Source: Siphonodentalium dalli
Lineage: Eukaryota > Mollusca > Scaphopoda > Gadilida > Siphonodentaliidae
Reading direction: 5' to 3'
Assembly: GCA_032622095.1 (NCBI GenBank)
Contig: CP136061.1
Coordinates: forward strand, 130,770,754 to 130,834,753
DNA: 64,000 bases
The notes under the pieces were generated by a model, which did no database searches, was not told the origin of the DNA, and saw only the letters and a program-made list of their open reading frames with translations. Each line of letters starts with the position of its first letter. Within the stretch, counting starts at the first letter, position 1. Position numbers and translations under genes: made by a program. Shown one piece after another: positions 1 to 11,224 of the stretch.

Positions 1-531
1 ATATCACATTAATCATTGTTCATTTCATATACACAGCAGTAATTAAATTAGATTACACAATAATAGGCGATAAACTTAACAAGTATGATAATTACATGTG
101 TTCACCCATAACAATAAATGATTTCGATTATATAGTATAAGACACCTTCTTAAAGGCACACCTTAGGAATATGCATAGTCATTTTATGAGGCTTATATTT
201 TGAAGAGATAGGAGACCATGGAATTTCTCTCTCGTAGGGTTCTTCCAAAAGTACTCAGGGATATATTTAGTGTACAGTATCCCTTTAACCACCTCCCACT
301 TGCAGGTACGGTGTATGTATTTTATGTTTTATGTATTATATTGTCACCTACCATTAACAATGGGTTGGAAAATAAAGTATATATTATTGTCAATAAAAAA
401 CTAACTGGATTCGTGTTTATTAACGTGTCCTAAACTCAGATTATGTCAACATCCGTTGGTGATTAAACCGAGTTCGACATGCACTCAGATAAACATTTTG
501 CAAGAGGTACAGCTGCACATTGTGAACTCAC
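1..531. other. Intron/flank of SLC22 gene, nothing identified
   Basis: On the minus strand this follows exon 4 of the SLC22-type gene, whose GT donor is at 531-530. I looked for the next exon (cytoplasmic loop and TM5) and found no frame that reads like it, so the rest of the gene is probably beyond the left edge. No repeat was recognised here. Confidence 0.4.
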
Positions 532-686
532 CTATAACAAAAGCAGTGAGAAATATTCCTGAATTTGTGGCACCGACGAAGAAACGAAGAACGACGAATG
601 TGATGTAATTTGGTGAGAACGCCAGCGCGAATGCCGATGCGAGATTCATAACCAGAGCGAAGTAGAAGGTTTTCTTCCTCCCTATT
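532..686 (-). CDS. SLC22-type transporter, exon 4 (TM3-TM4)
   Basis: This 155-nt exon encodes residues 156-207 of the reconstructed N-terminal part. It opens by completing a split Ile codon and then reads IGRKKTF, the family motif after TM2 (general form ADRxGRK), followed by TM3 and the FVVLRFFVGA stretch of TM4. The acceptor is a TTTTGCAG just upstream and the donor is GTGAGT at 531-526. Its phase (1 nt to complete a codon, 1 nt carried over) joins exactly to exon 3. SLC22 proteins are 12-TM plasma-membrane carriers of organic ions. Only about the first third of the usual 530-600 residues is in this window. Confidence 0.88.
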
Positions 687-938
687 CTGCAAAATACATT
701 TAAAAATAATAATTAAACCAGGCTTAGAACATATATTACTTCCCATTATGTAAATTACACGTTCAAACAACACTATGCATCACAAATATGCTGTCACATT
801 TATAAGGTCATGATCGATATGTTTTTTTAAAGTCGACTATATATATATACGCCACGTCAACCAAAATGACAAATAGGCCAGAAAGCCGCTCGGTTTTGTT
901 ATTACACATGACGAGTTCACAGCGTGTCATATTGGCTG

Positions 939-1164
939 TTGCTTGGACGGATATTGTCCGGGCTATGGCTTTGCTTGGACGGATATCGCCCGGGCTATGG
1001 TTTTGCTTTGACGGATGTCGCCCGGGCAAGGGTTTTGCTTGGACGGATATTGCCCGGGCTATGGTTTTGCTTGGACTGATATCGCCCGGGCTATGGTTTT
1101 GCTTGGACGGATATCGCCCGGGCTATGGTTTTGCTTGGACGGATATCACCCGGGCTATGGTTTT
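939..1164. repeat. Minisatellite, 32-bp unit x7
   Basis: Seven head-to-tail units of about 32 bp share the core GGACGGATATCGCCCGGGCT. Units differ by one to several bases. It is GC-rich against an AT-rich background and each unit holds a CCCGGG. Short open frames across it on the plus strand simply repeat the unit and are not taken as a gene. It lies in the intron between exons 3 and 4. Confidence 0.9.
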
Positions 1165-3209
1165 CGAACTATTACCCATCTGCTGACACCACGTCAAGGT
1201 TTGGCGATGCGAGAATTGTGTCATGTATAACAAAAGATCGCCGACAACGTGGCATCGGACCATGACCAAATTCAAACTTGGCCGTTGTCTTCTGAATTTC
1301 GAACGACGTACCAAATGTCAAGAGATCAGTTGAATATTGCTCAAGTTACCATCCGGACAACCAGAAAACTGAAAAAGTTGTCCGACCATGCAGTGTCCCC
1401 AGAAGTGGTGCATGGCAAACTCCATGTTTGGTTTATTAGAGAAACACTTTTTGTGTGTTCATTTTACATTCGCCTCAAAATACAAATTGTAAAACCATGC
1501 ACAATGCATATGAGGTATCTCATTAATGACAGCTAACTATTGAGCGTAATTGAATTCAGAAAACCAAAACAACTCTCTGGCATGTGATAGCCATTCGCCC
1601 AATCAAAAGACAGTATGACCCTCTGTTAGCTCAAGTTAAATCCCATCTCCTGTGTTCTACCTCGACCTTCTATTTCTCCGAATGGGCACTTTGTACCATG
1701 ATTTATACCTTATATATACCACAAGGTGGCATTCGTAATCTAGAATTGTCATGTTTCACTATGTATGCACAACGAGCTCCCACGGGGACCTCTATCAAAG
1801 AAATAGTTCGCTTCTTGCACCGGCCCACGGTAACAAACATATGCACAGTGTTTATAAGAAAACCATAGTGATAAATGGTAACGCCACCAAGATCATATTA
1901 TTATATTATATAAATTATAGAATATATTAGTTTCATGAATGATCCACCTCAAAATTCCTTTAAAACAACTAATCCTTCGAATTATTACAATTTATCGAGA
2001 TTTATCGGAATTTTTCATTTGGATAAATCTAAATACTCCTTGTAAAACTGTTTTTAAGTAGGTTAATAGACTCGCAACTGGATATTCGTAAACTGAATGA
2101 TCTCGGCCTACGGCCTCGACCATTCTCGTGTACGAGTGTCCAGTAGCTCGTCCATTAACCCTCCCTCACATTAGCCCATATGAGGTCCAAGTAACATAGA
2201 TATGGTGTTTTCGCAGTTATACGTTTAAACTGTTACAAATGTCAAAAAGGGACACAACAGGTTGCACGAGGTTGTGAAAAACGCCTTTTTTTGCATCTCG
2301 GGCCACCCAACCACCCGGCATACCTTCCTGCATATTTGTACCCCCCCCCCCGGTCGGGTGCCGATCTTTCTTGATCAGGAAACAATTAATTGTTCGTCTA
2401 TTTCAAAAATGGTAAAAAATAAAGAGCGTTAAACAATAAATAACTGTTCTGAGCGAACGTTGTCAAGCATTAAAGCCTGCACATTGACATTTAATCTTAT
2501 CGCTCCTTCCACAGTGCGCAGACATAATTTGGAGGTTCAAAGAAGCTTGTCCGTTTAAAAAAATTATGTCGCCGCCAAAGTAATATATATAAACTTGCCG
2601 ATTGAAAATGACAGTATATTCAATTTACATTCCGGTATTGATCAAATGCAAGATATGCATGAATCTTTAGTCTGGCTATCGGGGGCTAGCCAGATTAGAG
2701 ATTCGTGGCACCTTACTGTTGTTTCCCCAGTTAGGTCTTGGGATTTCATACCCCTCCCTAGTTTTGTGTTGCGCCATATGTGCATGCTATTTTTGACGTT
2801 GAAATGAGATATGGTTTTATCAGCCAAGATGAAAAGATCAAAAGCGCAAATTCACGAGGCAACACAATACAGAATAGTTAATGTTCGTATCAGATAACAA
2901 ATGCGGACATAACATTATGTATGCAGATGGAAAATACCGATATGCACAATGTACACACATTGCAACTTGTATCAAATTATAAGAATCCCATTTAAGAGCG
3001 AGTCTGCACACATTGCACTCGCTGTTCAATAGGGGACGAATACCATTTGATCGTGGAATGCACCAGAATTTAGATTTTAAGTAACAAATTTCTACCCGCC
3101 ACCTTACTGAGAAAACGTTTATTACGCCCTCGGGTGTATACTAATTGTACAAATTCTAGATTATGGTTCGCTTGGCGTTATATTTATAGATTATGGTTTT
3201 TTTTTTAAC
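1165..3209. other. Intronic DNA, no gene seen
   Basis: This is part of the 9.5 kb intron between exons 3 and 4. It holds a poly-C run near 2340-2352 and scattered AT-rich sequence. I see no coding signal or well-defined element. Confidence 0.35.
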
Positions 3210-3292
3210 GCATTAAAAGTTGTAGTGCGACACCGAGTCCGGTTGTTTTGGGACGCATTAAAAACTGTAGTGCGACCCCGAGTCCGGTAAAA
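3210..3292. repeat. Two-copy short tandem repeat
   Basis: Two adjacent copies of a unit of about 45-50 bp share GCATTAAAA followed by TGTAGTGCGAC and CCGAGTCCGG. They differ by a few bases and a small length change. Confidence 0.7.
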
Positions 3293-3398
3293 GTTGGAAT
3301 TTCAATTTCGTTTATTGTCGTTGATTTTGGTTTGTGATAAGCTATGCCAATTACAAATAGAAGAAATGAAAAAGATATATAATTTGTAAAAATGCGTA

Positions 3399-3797
3399 TA
3401 TGTCGGAGACAGCCGAGTTATCCACCGGTTCGTTAATTAGGTGCTGATCAGTGTGACAATTTGCTATAGTTCCCTATTTGCGGAGATTACATTTGAGGAT
3501 GTCCCGAATTCGCGGAAGTCCCCTAAATTGGTCGAAATATGTTGATTTTAATGAGGGAACGGGTGCGTATATCTCAATTGATACGTATTTTAAAGAGGTT
3601 TGTCGGATACAGCCGAGTCAGCCACTGGTTCGTTAATTAGGTGCTGATCGGTGTGACAATTTACAGTAGGTCCCCATTTGCGGAGGTCCATATGCGGAGG
3701 TTCCCGAATTCTCGGAGGTCCCCTAAAATGGTCGAAATAGGTTGATTTTAATGAGGGAACGGGTGCGTATATGTCAATTGATACGTATTTTAAACAA
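3399..3797. repeat. Two-copy tandem duplication, ~200 bp unit
   Basis: Two consecutive copies of about 200 bp begin with TGTCGGA.ACAGCCGAGT and end with the same GATACGTATTTTAAA. The shared body includes GGTTCGTTAATTAGGTGCTG. Pieces of that body recur near 6890 and 8535, so the unit belongs to a dispersed repeat. Copies differ by scattered substitutions and small indels. Confidence 0.85.
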
Positions 3798-3850
3798 ATA
3801 ACGACACCATCATCATAATAATGGTTTGTTCTGTCAATTATATCATCTAT

Positions 3851-3873
3851 ATCATCATCATCATCATCATCAT
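3851..3873. repeat. (ATC)n microsatellite
   Basis: About seven to eight ATC triplets lie in tandem, in an AT-rich setting just after the preceding tandem duplication. Confidence 0.9.
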
Positions 3874-4920
3874 AATACGGAACAAGTCTTGCGACTTTTC
3901 GTCACTATAACATTATTTGCAATGTTTGTTTACAAATATATGTATCGTCATTCGATATTTTCTTGTGAGTCACTTGAACATATTACTTGTCGTCGAACTC
4001 GTATTTTATATAATAGAAGAATGAGTCTATGTATATTTTGAATTGATCGGGTGTTGGAGCCTCAACAGTGAAGTCTGGCAAAGAGTTCCAGCTATTTACC
4101 ACCCTCTGTGTGAAGAAATATTTTCCTATGTCCTTGTCAACAGTGCGTATCTGTAGCTTTTTATTATGTCATCTTGTTCTTCCTGATGAATTTCTTTCTA
4201 ATAGGTCACATGCATTGATATTGTAATGACAATTCAACAGTTTATATACCTCGATTAGATCTCCTCTAAACCTTCGATATTTTAATAACATCAGATTGAG
4301 TCTTACCATTCGGTAATTGGTACCGAAAGGGACAAAATAGAACTAATATTTTCAACCTCTCAAATTTATTAAAATCCATTACTCAGATTCTATATACAAT
4401 GAAGATGATGATACGTGAAATTCAAGAGTTTTCACCAGATAATTCCATGCAGAGAAATTCTTTGTTGAAAATCTCTTGCCAGCTATGGCTGGATTTATGC
4501 AAAAGCACCATTGATGAGTTAGTTATTCCATAGAAAATGTTCAGATAACAAGCTTAACCAATAATCATAGTGCTGAACTTATTAACTGAACATTTCCCTC
4601 AATAAATATGGCTCTTTCGGCACTTTTATATGTCTGTCGTCTGCTTTTTATAAAATTTGCATCCCCCCAAATCAACAATAGACTATTCCTATATTTTAAA
4701 AATGCACCCCTTCAATCCTTTCTATACTATGGCATCATTGATGAGTAGTAGTAAGTCGGTTCTAATCACCAGTGGAACACGGACGGCGGTTTTTCTCCAA
4801 ATTTATTTGTTCATATTGCAATTGTCATCTTCTGCATTGCTAGCATTTGTAATATTTGTTGGGAGAGGAGAACTGTGAATTTTGTAACTTGTGCTCCGAT
4901 CCCTGTTAGATTGGATTAGC

Positions 4921-5291
4921 TTAAAGACATATCATGGACTTGTTCGGGTGTGTGAAACTGACAAGTTAGTATTCGTGGGCGATATGTCAACTGGAGGAAT
5001 GTAGCAGTCTAATATTATCTCCGAAAATTTCAAGCAAATCAGCCGAACCACTCCATATAAAACATCCTCTGAGCTATAGGCTTTACTTCTCGATTCGGGA
5101 AGCAACTATTGGTGATAAACTAACGAAAACGATTTCGCCACGAGAGTCGGTGCTTATTAACTAATTTATAAGAATGCCGGTGTGTGTTGTCAATTTGGAT
5201 ATAATATTTGTAAAAGTTATACTTTGCATGAGCAAGATTACTCTCCGTTTCTAAATGATCTCACTACCAGAGTGTTTCACATCACTTTAAT
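4921..5291. repeat. Dispersed repeat, copy 1 (second at 46779-47167)
   Basis: About 370 bp match 46779-47167 in the same orientation over their whole length, with scattered substitutions. Shared blocks include ACATAT.ATGGACTTGTTCGG near the start and GAGTGTTTCACATCACTTTA at the end. The end motif recurs near 61738, so this is an interspersed family. No open frame or clear terminal repeat was found. Confidence 0.75.
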
Positions 5292-5439
5292 AAATATGTA
5301 TAAACTAAACTGAGAAATATTATCAGTACGCAATTTACGTTATATGGCACACCACAAGAAACACTTGAGAGTTCATACATAATACATTACTCACTAACTC
5401 ACACTCACACTCCTGACTTCTATCATCATTTATTCCACA

Positions 5440-5520
5440 CCCATTGACGTGAGGCACATGTATTCAACGGAACCACAGCCTATTGCATACATAGTATTGT
5501 ATACCTCTAGTGGAACACAA
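5440..5520. repeat. Short dispersed repeat (copy at 10441-10511)
   Basis: A block containing TGAGGC.CATGTATTCAACGG followed by ACAGCC and ATACATAG is found here and at 10441-10511 in the same orientation. It is a fragment of an unidentified interspersed repeat. Confidence 0.6.
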
Positions 5521-5973
5521 GCCCGAACTATTTTGTGTTGACGTCGCCAAGAATGATGGCGTACATTACGTCACCGATCCGGATCCGCTTCGGGTGATGC
5601 CCCGATCAATACTGGTTATTCGTCATTCTTAAATCACAAAAGAGGTAGCTATGAATGTGTCAGTAATGGGTTGAATTTACCTGACACAGCGGTACAGAAT
5701 AAATACACAACACAACATACATCATAATCTCGAATCTTTCGTTGTGGACGACGCATAGTTACGCTCTCGCGAAATATGTCCTTACGCCATGCCATCCCTA
5801 ACTCATTCGATGAATGATTCTCGATTAAGGTGCGCGTGGTGTTCTGTCTATTTATACAACCTTAACTATTCATACTGAGACTATAGTTATTCTGAAACTC
5901 ACATGTTCACACACATATTTTCCTGTCATTCAATATTGCCATGAAACATGATTCACAGTTGTGTCTATATAGC

Positions 5974-5984
5974 TATATATATAT
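5974..5984 (+). promoter_or_regulatory. TATA-like box before candidate peptide gene
   Basis: A TATATATATAT stretch lies about 95 bp upstream of the ATG at 6077. The spacing would suit a short 5' untranslated leader. TATA-like runs are common by chance in this AT-rich sequence, so this is only suggestive. Confidence 0.2.
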
Positions 5985-6076
5985 CCACCGGTGCACCAAG
6001 TACTCAAAACTCATTCCAAACGAGAAAGGGTATGATTAGCTTAAACGTTTAAACATTGAAGTAGGCCATCCCAATT

Positions 6077-6265
6077 ATGGCAACAATTATTACGCCACCT
6101 AGTGTGGTGTTACTAGCATTTGTTTTTTTTATATCGCATGGAGTACAGGGCGAATGTATTCTTGGAGATTGTTTGTACCTTACTCAATCGTACCGATATA
6201 ATCACGTAGATGCCGAAATTGTAAAGTTAACGCCAGCGGTGTATAATACGTTTATGAAAATATGA
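6077..6265 (+). CDS. Candidate small secreted peptide (62 aa)
   Basis: The frame starts with a good signal-peptide pattern: short N-terminus, then hydrophobic SVVLLAFVFFIS and a plausible cleavage after HGVQG. A short mature part follows, with two Cys (ECILGDC) and an aromatic-rich SYRYNHVDAEIVKLTP segment. A duplicated version at 6413-6607 shows the frame was once longer: here a short duplication (ATGAAAAT-type) brings in an early stop after YNTFMKI. I recognise no family. Similar leader sequence recurs near 8385-8470, so a repeat-borne frame is the main alternative. Confidence 0.3.
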   Translation: MATIITPPSVVLLAFVFFISHGVQGECILGDCLYLTQSYRYNHVDAEIVKLTPAVYNTFMKI

Positions 6266-6412
6266 TAAATCCTATCGATAGAGTCAGGACAGGCTCAAAT
6301 TGTAAACTTAAAGTCACCGGTGTAATAATATGTTGTTGAAAATATAAATAATCTGATAGCCTGAAAATATTGTATAACCTATTGGGAGCCCATAATAAAT
6401 GGGAATAACCTA

Positions 6413-6607
6413 TTGGGAGCCCCTGCTGTATTTTATGGAGATTGTTTGTACCTTACTGAATCGTACCGATATAATCACGTAGATGCCGAAGTTGTAAAGT
6501 TAACGCCACTGGTGTATAATATGTTTATGATAAATCGTATCGATAGAGTGAGGACAGGCTCAAATTGTAAACTTAAAGTCGAAAATATAAATAATCTGAT
6601 AGCCTGA
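6413..6607 (+). pseudogene. Duplicate of the candidate peptide, leader lost
   Basis: This repeats the mature part of the 6077 frame (GDCLYLTESYRYNHVDAEVV) almost exactly and continues in frame through DRVRTGSNCKLKV, then stops. The signal-peptide portion is missing and replaced by sequence from a short duplicated block reading TATTGGGAGCCC (seen at about 6380-6420 and again near 6625). The DNA copies are only lightly diverged, so the duplication is recent or conserved. Either a second exon copy of one gene or a decayed duplicate. Confidence 0.35.
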
Positions 6608-6944
6608 AAACATTGTATAACCTGTTGGGAGCCCCTGGTGTAGTGAACTGAATTATGGGTAATTTTAATTGGAGTGCGCATGTCTGTTTTTTTTGTAGTA
6701 ACGGCCATCTTTTATTTTCTGCATGCGCAGTCTATATGCGTTCTTTTGGGGAAATTCGCTATTTTGGTTAAGTGAAACAATGGTATGAGTTCAATGTTTG
6801 TTTGTATATAAGAAAGTATATTGAATTTTGGAGGCCGACAATTGTATCTATTTGAAGATTAAAAGTTGCTTGTGTGTATTTAGCTGTGCATGGTTCGTTA
6901 ATTAGGCCAGCCTATTGTCATATTAGAACGTCTCCAATAACATA

Positions 6945-7035
6945 CAACCTCTCTGCAGTTAACATTGTGAATTTGGCAACAGTCCAAGCAGGCCCTCTAA
7001 TGGAGCACTGTGAATTTGGCAACAGTCCAAGACAC
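6945..7035. repeat. Two-copy short repeat
   Basis: GTGAATTTGGCAACAGTCCA occurs twice about 45-55 bp apart, directly before the hairpin element at 7051. Confidence 0.75.
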
Positions 7036-7050
7036 GTGGGGTATATATAG

Positions 7051-7192
7051 AATACACACGTAGTGTTTCTGAATACCAAATTTACACCACGAGTGGGATT
7101 GATGGTTTACCACACGAGCTTTAGCGAGTGTGGTAAATCATCAATCCCACGAGTGGTGTAAATTTGGTATTCAGAAACACTACGTGTGTATT
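7051..7192. mobile_element. Hairpin MITE, 142 bp
   Basis: The element is an almost perfect palindrome: the arm beginning AATACACACGTAGTGTTTCT returns as its reverse complement ending at 7192, around a short loop near GAGCTTTAGC. Arms are about 65 bp. No internal frame exists, so it would depend on another element's transposase. Flanks are TA-rich, but I cannot fix a target duplication. Confidence 0.85.
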
Positions 7193-8384
7193 TTGTTTAT
7201 ACCATGACCGGTACAGGAGCAACAACTGCTATGAAATCGAAATAAACCCACTTAAATTAAGATGATTCTGTCGCACCATTCACAATCATCCCCGTTGTGT
7301 TCCCCACACTTGGCCGTACATCGACGTACACTATCACAGCTGATCAGGCGTATTGATACATTGAATTAGGTCAACATTCAATTGTACGAATATGGTATCA
7401 TTGTAGCCAATTCACAATAAACTGTAATCATGATGAAACCGCCATAAATAAACAACATGAATATATATATGGGAATACGAATTTAATGAATATAAATATA
7501 ACACATTGCGGGAACTTTTTTTTCTCCGCCGTACAGTGAACAGGAAACCACGAAAGTCATTTTGAAATCCACCGTTTGTTGTTCGAGTTTTTTACGTCTA
7601 TTTCTTGAAATATATGTTCAATTTGTTGATCTGGATGTGATTTCCACGGAAATAACTGTTCGTTTTTATCGCATTAGTGAGTATAATATTCAATTGAATC
7701 GAAAGTATCAAATTGTTTTCATCGCGAGGCGCTACATTTTAAAAATAGAGTGATTTTGATCGAGGTCATGGAAGGTTAATGAAAGGTCAACTCGGATGTA
7801 GTTCTACTATGGGTATAAACTTTAACCATTGAAATGCCATTAAAACGTGTTACCCACAGTAGAAACGTGTTACCCACGGTCGGACTCCTGTTCACACACA
7901 GTAGGGTGTACAGCACAAATATATTATATAGCATGTTTGTACACAGTACAATAGGGAGTCATGGTATAAAATAACTGAACACCTGTGGCCAACTTGATCT
8001 CCAGAATGTTTTTAAGTGGAAGGGACAGTGTAGTGGGGTGGGGGTGGAAGTTAGATTTTGAGTGTGTATGATTCACAACTTTTGTAAAAAAAAAGTTAAT
8101 GCACATGTAGTTGGAAATTTCATACATTATTACACTACAACATAAAGGTTAAAATACATGGTTACCATTGCCTGGTATCCCAACTAGTAATTATTGTCCC
8201 CATTATGATGGGGACGGGGATCGAATGATGGAGGTATTTTGAGGGGGTGGGAGTCACAACTGTTATAAAGAATTTTAACAGTTGGAAATTTCATACATGA
8301 TTACACTAACTTTTTGTCCCCATTTATTTTACTGCTGTCTTGTTTGTTACTGTATTCCTGATATGGAAATAATAAAGAGCATTT

Positions 8385-8470
8385 ATTACGCCACCTGTGG
8401 TGTATCTAGCTGCTGAGATTTTGATATTGCGTGGTGGACAGGGCGAATGCATTGTGGGGCTTTTATTTAT
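8385..8470 (+). repeat. Relic similar to the 6077 leader region
   Basis: Sequence from TTATTACGCCACCTGTGGTG through GGACAGGGCGAATGCATT resembles 6090-6165. The frame is disturbed, so it is a decayed copy of the same repeat or gene leader. A shorter, weaker match starts near 3118. Confidence 0.45.
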
Positions 8471-8728
8471 AGAGTTGGAAATTCCGTTTATTTAAAAGTC
8501 GGAACTACGCGACCAGTAGGCCAAGTCCAGTAAAACGGTTCGTTATAGGTGCTGGTTGTTATTGTTATTTTAACGGAATTCTGAGTTGGTCATTCGCGAA
8601 ACCAATATATTTTATATTCTATAATTAAAACCGTGGGTATATAATATATGATCCTCTTTATGGATATTGTAGGAAGGTAAATTTAGCTAAAGCGGTGGGA
8701 TATCTTGCAAGACAACACATTTCGGTTT

Positions 8729-9437
8729 GCGCTATAACTGCTCAATGTTTTAAGGTGTTACACAACGTCTGATAAAAAGAGTTCTATCGGGAATATTCAC
8801 ACTATTTTTTCAGAGAACATGCATAGAGTAAACATAGTCCTATCGGACTATCGTAAAGTAGTTCCGTTTAATTCGGGATTAATTAACCCTCAGACTGCCG
8901 AAACTGCCGACAATAAATTCGCTTGTTCGTGTCCGCCGAAAATCAAACTTGCCTGTTTAGAGGTCCCATTTTCGTGGCTAATGGTGATAGAATCACAATT
9001 TTTCAGTCAAATTCATGGATAAATTACATTACACTTAATCGGCTTATGTCCGCGGCCATAAACCTGCGTTTTGATAACAATTTATTTGAGACAAACTGTT
9101 GCGCGGGTATCAGTCGGCGCTTATCGGTTGAAGTTATTATGATCGTGCAGCCTGCGCGTGCAACAAGTGTTCAAATACAACAGAAGAAAAAAATACTATG
9201 TCAAATAAATAACGTCATCAATGGACAGACAAGTTTCATTTCCGCGGGACACGAAAAAGCGAATTTAATGTCGTCAGTTTCGGCAGTCTGAGGGGTTTAA
9301 TTAATCTCCTTTACGATATCCCGATAGGACTATATTTACACTATATGTTCTCTGAAAAAAAATGGTGTGAATATTCCCGATAGAACTATTTTTATCAGAC
9401 GTTTTGTAACACATTAAAACATTGAGCAGTTAGCGCA
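8729..9437. mobile_element. Non-autonomous TIR element, ~710 bp
   Basis: Inverted arms of roughly 180 bp: 8729-8915 matches the complement of about 9268-9437. Shared blocks include ACTGCTCAATGTTTTAA, CGTCTGATAAAAA and TTCGGCAGTCTGAGG. Arms differ by small changes, so it is old. The central 350 bp carries an unremarkable frame and no transposase motif. Flanking target duplication is unclear. It is flanked by two direct copies of a short block containing TTAACGGAATTCTGAG (about 8568 and 9832). Confidence 0.8.
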
Positions 9438-10216
9438 ATTTTCTGGAATTTCGGACTATTTCGTCTATAAAAATACGATGAGCAACTGAAAATGTTTTTC
9501 AACATTCTGGAAGGGGTAGATGTCCAGGTATATATGTTTAAAATTTCACGCATAAACTATGACAGATAACAAAGTTATAATTAGTTTTATAGGCCCACCA
9601 TAAATCCCCTATAATAAACGCATGCCCCCGTAAGCACATGGCTTTGCTGTGGATGCTTTCGTTCCCAGCATGCATCATTCTCGCTATCTGTAAAATGTCT
9701 ATGAACAATGGCTGTGCCACGCACTCTTAGCTTTGATCCGCATTTAGAAGCATTCTGGTGTGGCGAATGAGAAACCTGCAGTAATTTATAAGCCGTAGTT
9801 CATTGTAATAATTTGAAGAATTACTTATCTTAACGGAATTCTGAGGCGGTCCATTCATGTAACCAATATATTTTATATTATGATTTATATTTATGGCTAA
9901 TAATACGATCTTGGTGGCGTTACCATTTCTGACTATGGTTTTCTTGTCATGTCTGGGCTGGGTGGTTGGAGTGTCAAACTATATTCAACGTTATGAATAT
10001 GGCGCGAATGGTCAAGGCTAATGGGAATTTGCGCATGTAATTTCCGGCTCAAATGTAAACTGGAAACCGTACACCAAAGTGGAGCTAACTGGTGAATAAT
10101 TAATTAATTATTATTAGAAATAAAAAAACATATTATCCATTGACTCCATCGGCGACGAATTATCGACATATTTTCGCGACTCTCCAAATTTGTACAGACA
10201 GCCAGTATTGACTCAC

Positions 10217-10320
10217 ATATCTGCCAGATTTCCGAAGATCATAGCTCCGACCAGCACGCCGCCCATAAATACCATGGTGGCATGAGACGTCTTGATCTTG
10301 TCGTCGCAGACCAAGTTGAA
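10217..10320 (-). CDS. SLC22-type transporter, exon 3 (TM2)
   Basis: This 104-nt exon encodes residues 122-155. It opens FNLVCDDKIKTS, the signature where the extracellular loop enters TM2 in SLC22 carriers (family form EFxLVC), then GGVLVGAMIFGNLAD and a split codon. The acceptor is ACTTGTAG and the donor GTGAGT. It starts in phase 0, exactly as left by exon 2, and ends with 2 nt completed by exon 4 to form AD-x-x-GRK. The Cys of LVCDD is the last of the conserved loop cysteines. Confidence is high because motif, splice sites and phases all agree. Confidence 0.92.
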
Positions 10321-10504
10321 CTACAAGTGAAATATATATATTTTTAATATATAGGAATATATACGCATGCATTATTCAATTTTAACATCTCCGCTTGTCG
10401 CTTTCTAAAGTAATATTTACTCATGCATGCCGTAATGAAGTTTACCCGTTGATGTGAGGCGCATGTATTCAACGGAATCACAGCCATTGGATACATAGAG
10501 GATA

Positions 10505-11033
10505 TCTAGTGTTTTTGAGTGGATACCGAAAAATATGTCATGAGTGAGCGAGACAAATTTTTTTTTTTTTTTTTTTTTTTTCAATGCGCACATCGCTTCG
10601 TGGCAGAAGAGTGTTATTGTTGTTTATTTGGGGTTAGGGAAGACTTATATTTTCCCGCGTTTCGCCAAGTATAGCGGGAAAATTATGTCTTGTACCGTTG
10701 CACGAAATAAACAACTCAGGAGTATTGACCAATGGGGAGTCCCATATATTGGTCACGTGATGTTTTAGTGAACGATCGAGAATATTCTGTGTAGAGTCAG
10801 TTTCAGCGAAGCGCGTGACGATAGCACACAATTTTACAAAACTAACGAATGTAATTCGGTTTCCAAAGAGATATGTAGAAGATAAATTTTTTTTATTTAT
10901 TTTTTTTTTTTAATGCGCACATCGCTTCGTGGCAGAAGAGTGTTATTGTTGTTTATTTGGGGTTAGGGAAGACTAGACATTTGTCTCGGTCACGAATGAC
11001 ATATTTTTCGGTATGCACTAAAAAAACACTAGA
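10505..11033. mobile_element. TA-flanked TIR element, 529 bp
   Basis: Inverted arms of about 50 bp start TCTAGTGTTTTT and share ATACCGAAAAATATGTCAT and GAGACAAAT. A TA lies on each side (10503-10504 and 11034-11035). The interior has a direct duplication: a T-rich run followed by AATGCGCACATCGCTTCGTG occurs at about 10555-10652 and 10885-10972, identical over about 70 bp. No transposase. The left edge is somewhat uncertain because the adjoining 10441-10504 belongs to another repeat. Confidence 0.7.
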
Positions 11034-11214
11034 TATTCTTTTTATTATACGCATTTCCAAAGAAATTCACCATTTACGACGTTAAATGATCTCACAATCG
11101 TCTTCAATCGATGCATCATTTTTGAAGCCATCAGCTGATCGCTGCCTGTTCACGCAATGCTACTTCACCATCCGCAGAATATAAAAATATAGTTCCCGTA
11201 TTCTTCCCTTCCCC

Positions 11215-11224
11215 CCCCCCCCCC
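11215..11224. repeat. Poly-C run
   Basis: A run of about 14 C around 11211-11224 sits in otherwise featureless intronic sequence (about 11040-12055). Confidence 0.8.

Noticed and set aside
939-1164. Regularly spaced repeats as a CRISPR array
   Set aside because: Units are contiguous with no spacers, in intron-containing animal DNA; it is a minisatellite.
866-1314. Short frames over the 32-bp minisatellite
   Set aside because: They repeat the unit's translation and change frame between units.
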